DNA from: Scylla paramamosain
Lineage: Eukaryota; Arthropoda; Malacostraca; Decapoda; Portunidae
Assembly: GCF_035594125.1 (NCBI RefSeq)
Contig: NC_087181.1
Span: 5,762,427-5,826,426, forward strand
Reading direction: 5' to 3'
Length of the DNA stretch: 64,000 nt
Part shown: positions 49,130 through 58,803 of the stretch, piece after piece
Numbering within the stretch: position 1 is the stretch's first letter
Layout of the letters: each line of letters opens with the position of its first letter
Translations under genes and position numbers: made by a program
The notes under the pieces: generated by a model
What the model was told of the DNA's origin: nothing
The model's input: the letters and a program-made list of their open reading frames with translations, nothing else
The model's database searches: none

Positions 49130-50345
49130 CACACACTCTTAGAGAATTTGGTGAAACTTTTGCTGTTGCCTTAGACATATCAAAAACTTTTGATAGAATC
49201 TGGCACAAAGCTTTGATTTCCAAACTACCCTCCTACGGTTTCTATCCTTCTCTCTGTAACTTCATCTCAAGTTTCTTTTCTGACCGTTCTGTTGCTACTG
49301 TGGTAGACAGTCACTGTTCTTCTCCTAAATCTATTAACAGTGGTGTTCCTCAGGGTTCTGTCCTGTCACCCACTCTCTTCCTATTATTCATCAATGATCT
49401 TCTAAACCAAACTTCTTGTCCTATCCATTCCTATGTTGATGATACCATCCTATACTCTTCCACGTCTTTTCATAGACATCCAACCCTTCAGGAAGTAAAC
49501 AGTTCATGCAGGAAAGCCAGAGAATGCCTGACTTTTGATCTCTCTAAAATTTCTGATTGGAGCAGAGCAAACTTAGTATTGTTCAATGCCTCAGAGACTC
49601 ACTTCCTCCATTTATCAACTCGACACAATCTAGACAACTATCCCCTCTTCTTCAGTGACTCTTAACTGTCTCCCTTTTCTACAATGAACATCATTAGTCT
49701 GTCCTTTATTTATAATCTAAACTAGAAGCCTCACATCTCATCTCTAGCTAAATCATCTTGTATGAAGTTAGGTGTTCTGCATCATCTCTACCAGTTTCTA
49801 CTGCCCCCCACCCCCATCCCAACTGCTAACTCTGTACATGGGCCTTATCTGTTCATGTATGGAGTATGGGAGAGAGGGGTTCCACTCACACCACTATTTT
49901 AGGGATGGTGGAATCAAAAGCTTTTTGTCTTGTCAACTCCTCTCCTCTAACTGACTGTCTTCATCCTTTTTCTCATTGCTGCAGTGTTGCAGCTCTTGCT
50001 ATCTTCTACCACCAACTACGTGCCTCCCCTCCTCATGTGCCCTTGCTGCACAAGACTTCCTTCTTTCTCTCACTCCTTCTCTGTCTACCTCTCTAATACA
50101 TGAGTTAATCAGTATTCTCATTCATTCATCCCTCTTTGGTAAACTCTGGAACTCCCTACCTGCTTCTGTATTTCCATCTTCCTATGACTTGAATTCTTTC
50201 AAGAGGGAGGTTTCAAGACACTCTTTTTTTTATTATGATTATTATTATTATTCTATTTGACATTGGTATAGGAATTGGCATCAAGTGGGCTTTTCTTTTT
50301 ATTAAAAATTTTTGTGTCCCTTGGCCAGTGGCCCGCTCACCTAAC
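49130..50345 (+). pseudogene. BS/Jockey-like LINE, RT C-terminal half and 3' UTR
   Basis: The open segment to 49665 carries FAVALDISKTFDRIWHKALI, LPSYGFYPSLCNFISSFF, SINSGVPQGSVLSPTLFLLF, the YVDDTILYSS box (usually YADD) and ISDWSRANLVLFNASETHFL. After a stop and frameshifts follow ISSLAKSSCMKLGVLHHLY, the LLTLYMGLICSCMEYG block, AALAIFYHQLRASPPHVPL-type sequence and a C-terminus with LWNSLPASVFPSSYDLNSFK. The family is distinct from A and B; it belongs to the I/Jockey group by its LDISKxFDRIWH and SGVPQGSVLSP forms. The 3' UTR includes CCCTTGGCCAGTG and ends at a short (AC)n tract. 5'-truncated before the RT palm. Confidence 0.88.
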
Positions 50346-51442
50346 ACACACACACAGCAGCAGAGGAGCTGACAGGACATGTTTTTCTAGTGCTTTGCAT
50401 ATAGAAGGACGGAATAACACAAATTGCTCATGGTGGAACAAGATATGTTATGAAGATCCTGGAATACCTAGGTGGTAAATAGGGAAGAAAGAAACAGTAC
50501 CGTGAGTATAGTTATCCTGTCTCTAGCAAAGTTTGGTTTGGTTTGTTTACATTTTGAACAAATATGGCAAAAGGCAGCACCCCAAGAGGTTCATTTGAAG
50601 AGTTTTACTGGAGAAGAAAGGGAACTAAATTATAGACTGCAGTGTAGAAAAATTTTGCATATGGAAGAAATGATGGACAAGTTATTGGAGAGAATAAAGG
50701 CATTGGAGGAATGCCAGAAGGAGACTGGTAAGGAGTTGGTGACAATTACAGCAAAGTTGATTGAGATGGAAGATAAAAATGAGAAATTAAATGTGGAAAA
50801 TGACTGTTTAAAGAAACAAATAAAGGAAAAAGTAGAAACTGTTCTGAAAGGAAATGAGGAAATGAAGGCAAGTGTAAAGGATGTGGAAATGAGACAAAAT
50901 AAGTGGTTAAATGAACTTATATTTGAAGAAGAAACACTAAAGAAAATAATAGAACAACAAGAAAATGAAAAACAAAACCTGAGACAGAAAGTGGTAAATG
51001 TTATTAAAGAAGAGAAAAAGTTAGTGAGACACTGTAGAAAAATATAAACAAATAATTGTATTTGGTTTAAAGGAAAAGAAAATAGTAAGCAGAATTCAAA
51101 GAGACAAAAAGGAAAAGAACCTGTTGAATAAGTTATTGAAGAAAGTGACAGGTGAAGACAGTCAGGTAGTAAAGCAAGTGGAAGAGTTCCATAGAATTGG
51201 GAAATATGAAGAAGAAAAAATGAGACCCATAAGAATAAGGTTTGCAACACAGGTACAAGCAGAGGAAGTAATTAATGGGTCTTGGAGATTGCCTGGAGAT
51301 GAAGAATATAAGAATGTATGGATAAACAGGGATATGGATGAGACTGAAAGGTTGAAGCAAAAGGAGCTGGTAAATGAGGCTAAACAAAAAAACAAAAACA
51401 AATAGAGGTGAAGAAGAATTTTTTTGAAGAGTAAGAGATATT
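50346..51442 (+). mobile_element. LINE family A copy A6: 5' leader and ORF1, cut by the Gypsy LTR
   Basis: The leader starts right after a short (AC)n tract and parallels copy A3 base for base (GCTGACAGGAC..., GTGGAACAAG). ORF1 is better preserved than in A3: a coiled coil (50585-51047) with MDKLLERIKALEECQK and KKQIKEKVETVLKGNEE, then a stop. The C-terminal part (51124-51405) has FHRIGKYEEEKMRPIRIRFA, VINGSWRLPGDEEYKN and WINRDMDETERLKQ. The sequence stops at AGAGATAT where the LTR begins, before ORF2. The remaining ORF2 is not found on the far side of the Gypsy element. Confidence 0.88.
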
Positions 51443-52506
51443 TTAGTGCCCTCTAAGGGGTGTGATGTTCCCTTGTGGCAGACGATAATTATAAATCCTA
51501 TCACTGGATTAAGAGAAATACAAATACTGACACTTTTATGATTTTTAATAAATAATGGAATAATCCAAAATAATAATAATAAGAAAGGAATTCAGAAATA
51601 CAAAATAAATGGTAGCGTATTCTTCAATTACATAAAAACTACGATGGAGATATTTTCGCGTTACTGAGTTGTGGGGGAGACCAGAGAATAAATAAATAAA
51701 TAACAAATATATACCCAAAAAGTATGTATAGACCTGAGGACAGTCTCACACGGTGATCTCGAACCAGGTGGTTTCACTAGTCCCGTGGAGAAAACCAACA
51801 AAAAAAAGAAACAAAAAAATGCGAATATCTATCCACTCAGAAATAGTTTATCAACAGGAATATCTGAGGAGAATCCGAGAGGGTCTGAGGAGAATCCGAG
51901 AGAGACTGGCTTTAGTAAAATTATTGTTAAATAAACACTTACTTAATATTACAGGAAATGGAGGAGGAGAATATCAGACTGCATGCTCACCTGAGGAGAA
52001 TCCGAGAGAGACTGGCTTTGCTTGTGAGGAAATCGGCGGGAAACTAAGGATAAAGGTTTCCAATTGGGAAATTTATTAAGAGTTATAATTTTGTTTTTAG
52101 TGGGGGGGGCCGACTAGGTTGTGAGTTCAGGGATGAAAAATATGAATAATTAAGTTACTGTTTACTTTATAGTTGTTACTTTAAGAAGTTTAATTCAATG
52201 GACTTTTGAAATCAATTGGGGAATTAGTCAAAGTCTGGTATCTCTTCCCGGCTTGCGTAGCAACAGGGGTAACAGGACGGCGAAGCAAAGAAGACTTATC
52301 AGATTCGTCAACCTCATTGGCGCGGCGTAATTATCTGGGATTTGTTTGAGCTGGTTTAAGACCTTACCATTATAGAATTAATTTTATCGTATTAAGGGCT
52401 CCCCATTCTCTGGGATTAGGTGAAAAATTCGCCTCTATAACCTGGCCAAGCAGGAGAAATTACGTTTATTCACGGGGTAAATTTGTTATAGAAGTGGTCA
52501 ACACAG
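51443..52506 (-). repeat. Gypsy 3' LTR
   Basis: Matches 58804-59869. On the minus strand it begins TGTTGACCACTTC (or three bases earlier) and ends AGAGGGCACTAAA. An internal short direct repeat, GAGGAGAATCCGAGAG, occurs three times (about 51867, 51888 and 51993). An open frame inside the LTR (51753-52079) has no recognisable content and I do not count it as a gene. Boundary uncertainty is about 3 bases on each side. Confidence 0.92.
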
Positions 52507-53364
52507 TGACGCTGAGAGGGGGGGGGAAAAAAAGCAAGGACAAAAGGACACTGAGGAGAGGAGGGGAAGGGGGGGGATAGTCACATGGTACTGAGATTCT
52601 GGTCATCCTCGCACATTACATGGGCCTTAGCCTAGGAAAAAAGTAGAAATATACATAATTAATTTCCCAGCACCACACGAGCCTTTCATCCGTTCTAGAA
52701 TTTTTCACCTCTCTCTTTTCTCCTTACCAAAAAAAATAAAATAACACCTTCACATCCGAGTATTTAGAACCTCCCCTCACCAACACACAACCAAGCCAGG
52801 CTGACGAACTGCACGTGATCTCTGTCGGGAAATAATTCTGACATTCTCTCCCATACAATGGCTTGTGGGCCATATCACCACAATGTCCCTTGGAGACATA
52901 ACTCGGCTCTTTCTCTCATCTCAAGGAAAAGAAAAGAAATTCCACCCCAACCAGCCTCTTGACCTCCTGTGGTGTGAGGACTTAACCTTAAGTCACTCCG
53001 TCACTCTCTGAAACGAGATTCGGCCACCCCAGTACTCGGTTCCTTCCACTCGAACAGTCATTTACTCATCCACACATTCACTCACACCACGAGATACTAT
53101 AGATGATTACGCGAAGCGCTCGCCACGTCCTGAAGTAATCCACCACAGAATGGCCCGAACGGGTTGTCGAGTGCAGTAGTAGTCTGCGAATTAAAGTGGT
53201 TCCTTATTCCTTCTCAAATTCTTACATCACCTCTCACATAGTACCCATACCCGTCATACCACGATTCATTACAACCAGTCCAGCCAGACCATGCAAAAGT
53301 AAGGGGGGGGGACTCTATTTACCCCAAGCACTCTGCTCTTTTCTATACCGTTTTTCCAGCGACA
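52507..53364 (-). other. Gypsy 3' non-coding region between pol and the 3' LTR
   Basis: There is no env-like or other ORF on the element's strand. Next to the LTR the plus strand has long G and A runs (GAGAGGGGGGGGGAAAAAAAG near 52515, a G8 near 52571). On the element's own strand this is a polypyrimidine tract, the opposite of the polypurine tract expected there. Confidence 0.6.
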
Positions 53365-56300
53365 TTAACATTCCTCAATATAGCGTCTGGGACGGTTACG
53401 CACTCTAGGCGGTAACACTTCAGCTTCTATATCAGGTTGGAACACTGTCTCTTGAGCCGCAACTACGTACTCTTCCTCACTGTGAAACTGTTTGATCTTT
53501 TCTGCCGCTCTTTGCACCATCTTTCCCGAGAAAGGGTCTTTCACCACATAACCACCGCCTCCTCTTAAAACTTCCACCACCTTATATGGGCCGTCCCAAC
53601 GAACACACAGTTTCTTACACACTCCTGACTCTGTAGTTTCTCGCTTCACCCACACCAACACCCCAATGTCTACCTTCTGCTCCTTGCGTTTCCTGTTGGC
53701 CGCATTACGGTATTTCCGAGTCATTTTCTCGTGTGTTTCCCGGATCAGCCGGCGGACCACATCCACGTCTTGCTCGTCACCATCAACTGCGGGTAGCCTG
53801 GCACCCACCACTCGGGGCGCGTGCCGGGAGAAAAACGCGAAGAAAGGTTGTTGGGCGATACTGGTATGGACGGCGGCATTCATAGTGGCCTGACACACAG
53901 GGAGTAGGCAAGGCCACCGTAGCGGGTAACCTCGGCACATGGAAGCCAAGATGGATTTGAGCGTGCGATGGAGTCGTTCGGTGATGGCGTTCCCTTGCGG
54001 GTGGTAGGGAGTGGTGTAACAGAGGGTGATGAGGTGTTGCTGGCAGAATTGTTGGAAGATCTGGGAGGTGAACTCGCCCCCGTTGTCCAGGACGATGGAG
54101 TGAGGAGTCCCGAAGTCGGTAATGTACTGCTGCAGCGCCTCTACAATTCCCTCTGATAGTTTGTTTTTGAGTGGATAGAACTTCACAAATCGGCTAAAGT
54201 GATCTACGATAGTCAACACATATCGGTAGCCACCACTGCCTGCAATCATATCCGTCAGGTCTATACCTATCCTATCTAAGGGCTTCTCTACTGAAGGTAA
54301 TTCCTGATAAGGCTGCTGTAACCCTGGAGAGGTTTTAAATCTTTGACAGGTAAGGCAATTCTTTACGTACTGGGTTACATCAAACTTGAGATTACACCAG
54401 TAAAACAATTCTTCGGCCTTTTTAATTGTCTTTTTCTGACCCAGGTGGCCAGAAAGCTCATGTGCATGTTCTAAAGCTTTAGGAATCAGAACCTGAGGAA
54501 CTACCAATGAATAATGAATGCTGCCATCAATGTTTTCCTTAGCGTAGTACAGCAACTCATCAATTATAGTGAACTGGTGCAATATACTCTTATGATACTT
54601 TTTGGTAGGTATAGACCCTCCTTCCAGATACTCTATCATGTCTCTCCACTTAATTTCTTCCCTTTGTTGAATCTTGATTTGTTCTAAAGTCAGGCCTAAA
54701 TAGTTTGGAGTAGGACATCGCTGAATGATCCTCACTGGGCGAGAGAGCTGATCGGCCACGTAGTTATACTTTCCCTTCACATATTGGATGTTGTATTGGT
54801 ATTCTCTCATCTCTAGTATCCAGCGGTTCATCCTGGCAGATTTGGTCTTTCTCTTAAATATACTAGTAAGGGGCTGATGATCTGTGAATATAGTGAAGCT
54901 AGTTCCCCACAAATAATGATGGAAGTGTCTACAAGAGAGAAGTACTGCCAAGGCTTCTTTATCTGTAGCTGAGTACCTATTCTCAGTGGAGTTTAATTTT
55001 TTTGAAAAATAGCCCAAAGGTCTGACGGACCCATCCTCCTGAGTTTGACTTAAGACGCCTCCTACGTGGGTATTACTGGCATCAGTTGTTAAAATGAACG
55101 GCTGCTTACTTTGCGCTCTCGCTAGTATAGGGGCCTGGGCAAGAGATCTTTTTAAGGTATCGAATGCCTCCTGACACTTGTCTGTCCAAAGGAAAGGTTG
55201 ATCTTTTTTCTTTAGGTTGGTAAGTGGAGTGGCTATTTGAGCAAAATTACTGATGTGTTTCCTATAAAATCCTGCCATACCTAAAAATCGTCTCACTTCC
55301 TTGACCTTAGTGGGCGGTTTCATTTCCAATACTGCCTCTACATTCTTTGGGTCGGGTTGACTACCTTCTTGTGAAATTTTATGACCAAGAAACGTAACTT
55401 CAGTCTTTGCCATTTCGCATTTAGATAAGTTAAGCTTGACTCCGTTTTCTTTAAGTAAAGCGAAAGTTTCACTGAGTCTTTCGCTGAGTGTGGTGAAGTC
55501 TGAAGCCCAAATGATTAGGTCGTCTAAGTAATTTTTCATGCAACCCTTCTTCACGAGAGGAGCTAACAATGAGGCCATATGTCTAGTAAAGATAGCTGGA
55601 GAACAGCTTAATCCAAAAGGTAGCCTTTTAAACCTATAGAGAGTCACCCCATCACTGAAGGCTGTGAGGTCTCTGCTACCTTCCTCCAATAGAATTTGAA
55701 AATAAGCCTCCCTCATATCTAGCGTGGCATAGAACTGATGGCCAGCTGCTTGTTCAACTAATTCTTCTAGGCGGGGAAGCGGGTAAATGTCAGTAGTTAG
55801 GTGTTTGTTGACATGTCGGTAGTCAAGGCACATTCTTTTACTTCCATCCGGTTTATTGACTAATACTATAGGAGAGAGCCATGCAGATGTAGATTTTTCA
55901 ATGATATCTCTGTTCTCCATATCTGTTAACATGTTTGATATCAGGGTTTTTGCTTCCTCAGGGTATCGGTACCTAGGACCACGACTAGGCTCTGGATTAG
56001 AGATATTAATTTTAGCAGGAGGCCCTTTCATTAATCCAAGTTCGTTTTTGTCTACTATGAATAAATCATGGTGATTGAGAATGATATCTTTTAAGATTGT
56101 TTTCTGCTCTCTAGTAAGGTTACTCCATTTCTGTTGTCTTATCAACTCCTCGAGTCTTTGTGGCCTACTCTTTGATTCCTGACACCTTGTTTGGTCATTG
56201 TGTGGCAACAGATCATTGTGGATTTCTAGGGAAGGAGTGGCTTGCTTTTGGTGGATGACTCTGATCGTCGGGGAGGAGATGTTTTCAAAAGTGCCTAATA

Positions 56301-56976
56301 GGGTTCCTGGTTTGATTGTTTTCCGGCCCTTAGTATCATTAATAAATGGGAGGGGGACCTTTTTATTCTCATCTACTGTCACAATCAAGGGGTGATGATT
56401 AGGCGTTAAACATGGCTGAGGCTGGACTAACAAAGTTTCTCCTGGGTTTTCTTTCACCGAGATAGGAAGAAACTGAGCTCGGTAGGGATCAAGTTTGATG
56501 GTATGAGTTAGCCGGATGTGATCTGTTTGACTTGGAGTGGTAGGAAGAATAGGTACCTCGTGAACTCGTTCCACCTTGCCTTTCTGCCTTTTGATATGAT
56601 TAACAAGGTATGTGGTTTTACCCCACTTTACTGTATTTGTCTTACCATTCCATTGAAAAGGAGCTTGTGAAAGTATGTCTGTCCCGAGTAAGACGTCAGC
56701 GTCAAGGTAGCTATTCGGGACTACAGGGCACCATTGTTTGTGTATAGTCTCTTCACCTACTCCTATCTCTAGTAAGGTCATCCCCAAGATTCGTAAGGGT
56801 GAACCAGTTACCCCTTGTAGTATAGGTACTGCTCGCCTTTGTGATATAGCTCCTTCTAATTTCTCTACCGCAGCCTCTGTGATTAAAGTATAGCCGCTAC
56901 CAGTGTCAATGACAGCTTTAAGAATTTTCTTGTTAACTATGAGATTGACAGCGGGGGATGTGAATCCCTGGGTGAG
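53365..56976 (-). CDS. Gypsy pol: protease, reverse transcriptase, RNase H, integrase
   Basis: The frame follows the gag TGA without shift. The aspartic protease has KAVIDTGSGYTLI (near 56900-56915) and DVLLGTDIL. The RT has WLSPIVLVNKPDGSKRMCLD, FYATLDMREAYFQI, FKRLPFGLSCSPAIF and the catalytic YLDD (55519-55530). RNase H has FILTTDASNTHVGGVLSQ, YSATDKEALAVL and FTDHQPLTSIF. Integrase has an HHCC finger (HELSGHLG, CLTCQRFK) and a DDE core: IGIDLTDM (near 54265), VLDNGGEF (near 54075) and NAITERLHRT (near 53975). A GPY/F-type module (CVRWDGPYKVVEV, then KIKQFHSEEEY) is near the end. Counted from the first Met (56787) it is 1,140 residues; about 1,203 codons lie between the TGA and the final stop. 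No internal stop, so potentially functional. Confidence 0.95.
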   Translation of the reverse strand, partial: LTQGFTSPAVNLIVNKKILKAVIDTGSGYTLITEAAVEKLEGAISQRRAVPILQGVTGSPLRILGMTLLEIGVGEETIHKQWCPVVPNSYLDADVLLGTDILSQAPFQWNGKTNTVKWGKTTYLVNHIKRQKGKVERVHEVPILPTTPSQTDHIRLTHTIKLDPYRAQFLPISVKENPGETLLVQPQPCLTPNHHPLIVTVDENKKVPLPFINDTKGRKTIKPGTLLGTFENISSPTIRVIHQKQATPSLEIHNDLLPHNDQTRCQESKSRPQRLEELIRQQKWSNLTREQKTILKDIILNHHDLFIVDKNELGLMKGPPAKINISNPEPSRGPRYRYPEEAKTLISNMLTDMENRDIIEKSTSAWLSPIVLVNKPDGSKRMCLDYRHVNKHLTTDIYPLPRLEELVEQAAGHQFYATLDMREAYFQILLEEGSRDLTAFSDGVTLYRFKRLPFGLSCSPAIFTRHMASLLAPLVKKGCMKNYLDDLIIWASDFTTLSERLSETFALLKENGVKLNLSKCEMAKTEVTFLGHKISQEGSQPDPKNVEAVLEMKPPTKVKEVRRFLGMAGFYRKHISNFAQIATPLTNLKKKDQPFLWTDKCQEAFDTLKRSLAQAPILARAQSKQPFILTTDASNTHVGGVLSQTQEDGSVRPLGYFSKKLNSTENRYSATDKEALAVLLSCRHFHHYLWGTSFTIFTDHQPLTSIFKRKTKSARMNRWILEMREYQYNIQYVKGKYNYVADQLSRPVRIIQRCPTPNYLGLTLEQIKIQQREEIKWRDMIEYLEGGSIPTKKYHKSILHQFTIIDELLYYAKENIDGSIHYSLVVPQVLIPKALEHAHELSGHLGQKKTIKKAEELFYWCNLKFDVTQYVKNCLTCQRFKTSPGLQQPYQELPSVEKPLDRIGIDLTDMIAGSGGYRYVLTIVDHFSRFVKFYPLKNKLSEGIVEALQQYITDFGTPHSIVLDNGGEFTSQIFQQFCQQHLITLCYTTPYHPQGNAITERLHRTLKSILASMCRGYPLRWPCLLPVCQATMNAAVHTSIAQQPFFAFFSRHAPRVVGARLPAVDGDEQDVDVVRRLIRETHEKMTRKYRNAANRKRKEQKVDIGVLVWVKRETTESGVCKKLCVRWDGPYKVVEVLRGGGGYVVKDPFSGKMVQRAAEKIKQFHSEEEYVVAAQETVFQPDIEAEVLPPRVRNRPRRYIEEC

Positions 56977-58092
56977 TCATATATTCTGATTTGGTTTTCC
57001 GGGGCAGTTTTTATTTCCTCTCCAGCATCCATGCTGTCTACAGTCAAAACATGATCCACGGGCAGGTTTTCTCCAGCACTCCCTCAGCGTGTGACTATGG
57101 GTTCGACAGTGTGAGCAATATTTAGCGGGTTGTGTTGGAGAGGGGGAGGTTCTCAACCTTCCTACTTGATCAGTGAGACTTTTAATCTGCTGCTTAAGTT
57201 CCCAAATTTCCTTTGATTCCTTGGATGTTGCATTTGTTAGGTCTGGGGGATTTTGAGTTATTGGGTCAGGGCTACCAATGAGTTTTGAATTAGATTTTTC
57301 CAGTTCAGGTTTAATTCTAGCAATGGGGGAAGTATGGGCAGCCTCGAGCAGTTGGCGCTCATGTTCTACCCTGTCAATAAATTTATTAAGAGGATAATCC
57401 TCATCCAGGAAATCTTCTAGTCTAGCCTTTGCTTCTTGGGTTAAGCCCTGCCACAACTTTCTTTTGATAATTTTCTTACATTTAGGGAGTTTCTCTCCTG
57501 GAAAACTCGTCTCTAGAGTGGCATATTTGCAAGTGAATTTGTTGGCAAATGCTTGGGGAGATTCTACCCAATCATATGTCTGTGCGTCTATGTCTCTCCA
57601 CGCCCTGTCAAAGTTAACCTCTTGGGAGAATTGTGATAGAAGCAATTGTTTAATACTATTCCAGGTGTGACAATGATGTAAGGTTTGATGGTTATGTATG
57701 AGAGCCGCAAGCTCACTGCTGACCCTACTCTTTGCAATTTGCACTTTGCGGGTGTCCTCATTGCTACTTTGCTCCACCAGTTCAATGAAAATTTGCAATT
57801 GGGTAGTTGAGTCAAGACCTTGTAGGTGGTGGAGTTCAAGAATTGGGATATCTCGGGGTTTGGTGGGAGTGCTAGGTGCTCTGTGCAAATTAGGGATGTT
57901 AGCCAAGCGCCCAATTACCTGATTTTGTTGATTTAAGATTTGCTTTAGTTCCTCTACTTCCTGTTCTAAAGTGTTCAAGTCTTTCCCTTTACTTTCATGT
58001 TTAACTGCTCCCAGGCTCTCTCTGGTGTTATGATCCATTAAGTCCTGCCACGGGTCTAATCCACCCCTTGGGAGGCGAACATTATCAGTCAT
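56977..58092 (-). CDS. Gypsy gag with two zinc knuckles
   Basis: 371 residues from MTDNVRLPRGGLDPWQ. A short N-terminal coiled coil (TLEQEVEELKQILNQQNQV) is followed by a capsid-like region with LSQFSQEVNFDRAWRDID, ESPQAFANKF and KRKLWQGLTQEAKARLEDF. The nucleocapsid has a CCHC knuckle (CSHCRTHSHTLREC, spacing CX2CX4HX4C) and a second, atypical Cys cluster (CFDCRQHGCWRGNKNC). The frame ends in TGA at 56977-56979 (context ATA TGA CTC). The pol frame continues in register, so Gag-Pol could be made by readthrough. Confidence 0.9.
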   Translation of the reverse strand: MTDNVRLPRGGLDPWQDLMDHNTRESLGAVKHESKGKDLNTLEQEVEELKQILNQQNQVIGRLANIPNLHRAPSTPTKPRDIPILELHHLQGLDSTTQLQIFIELVEQSSNEDTRKVQIAKSRVSSELAALIHNHQTLHHCHTWNSIKQLLLSQFSQEVNFDRAWRDIDAQTYDWVESPQAFANKFTCKYATLETSFPGEKLPKCKKIIKRKLWQGLTQEAKARLEDFLDEDYPLNKFIDRVEHERQLLEAAHTSPIARIKPELEKSNSKLIGSPDPITQNPPDLTNATSKESKEIWELKQQIKSLTDQVGRLRTSPSPTQPAKYCSHCRTHSHTLRECWRKPARGSCFDCRQHGCWRGNKNCPGKPNQNI

Positions 58093-58210
58093 CTTTGCTC
58101 ACATGGAAGTTTAACGTACTGGGTGTAGAACACAATCTCTCAGGGTGATTGTTAGGTGACCTGCGATACACAGTATGCGCTCAGGTTTTCTTCTTCCAGG
58201 ACAATGTGTT

Positions 58211-58735
58211 CTACTCCACTGCCTCTCTATTGCTACTGTGACCTTCAATAACTCTTTTGATCTTACTGATTACTTGAGCTTGGCCTCTCTCATCCCAGTG
58301 AACACCATCCTTGCTCAGTTCTTGTACAAATTGAATATTATTAAAATGAATGTTTGGGGTCTTCAGGGCTCTCTTTACTCTATTATTGATTCCTACTTGG
58401 AATTTCTTATATTTCTCCACTAATATTCCCCTAGGGTTGGTCCTGGGTTCAATTTGGCAGACATGCACTAGTGATTGGCATTTGGCAGTGATTTCTTTGA
58501 TGATGTTCTTAACATCGGAGAAAATCCTAGCGGGATTGGTAGATGTTTCTATGTCGTTGCTGCCTATCCACAAGATGGTCAAGTCATGTTGCCACTCGAG
58601 TACTCGATTTAACCGATCATCCTCAAGGAAAGTCCTAGCCTTTGCTCCAGGGGCTCTGAATATCCTAATTTGCACATTTGTTACCTCTAGATGCCGGGGA
58701 ATCTGGCTATGCCCTACAAGTGCCACCTTCAACAT
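58211..58735 (-). CDS. SGNH-hydrolase-like (GDSL-type esterase fold) ORF in the Gypsy element
   Basis: A complete 174-codon frame lies between the 5' LTR and gag, 118 bases ahead of gag. It starts MLKVALVGHSQIPRHL. Block I of SGNH hydrolases (usually GDS) appears as GHS with Ser10. A Gly follows at about residue 30 (FRAPGAKA). Block III is LWIGSNDI with the invariant Asn at residue 60. Block V is DGVHWDERG with Asp143 and His146. The four signature residues are thus in the family order. The short length suits a single alpha/beta domain. The expected activity would be ester hydrolysis or carbohydrate deacetylation, but substrate and role are unknown. Similar esterase domains are known in ORF1 proteins of some CR1/L2-type LINEs; a role in membranes or particle formation is only a guess. 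The lack of stops suggests selection or recent acquisition. Confidence 0.75.
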   Translation of the reverse strand: MLKVALVGHSQIPRHLEVTNVQIRIFRAPGAKARTFLEDDRLNRVLEWQHDLTILWIGSNDIETSTNPARIFSDVKNIIKEITAKCQSLVHVCQIEPRTNPRGILVEKYKKFQVGINNRVKRALKTPNIHFNNIQFVQELSKDGVHWDERGQAQVISKIKRVIEGHSSNREAVE

Positions 58736-58803
58736 TTACACTTATTTCCAGTCTCCACCTCTTTCGGTCAGTCGCAAAATAAATGCCACCGCTGCTCACC
58801 AGT

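Noticed and set aside
51753..52079. 108-codon open frame in the LTR, repeated at 59115-59441
   Set aside because: It lies inside both LTRs, is on the strand opposite to gag-pol and shows no motif; its repeat is explained by the LTR duplication.
53196..53408. Plus-strand frame next to the pol end, considered as an antisense gene of the Gypsy element
   Set aside because: Short, without motif, and overlapping the G-tract region; most likely chance.
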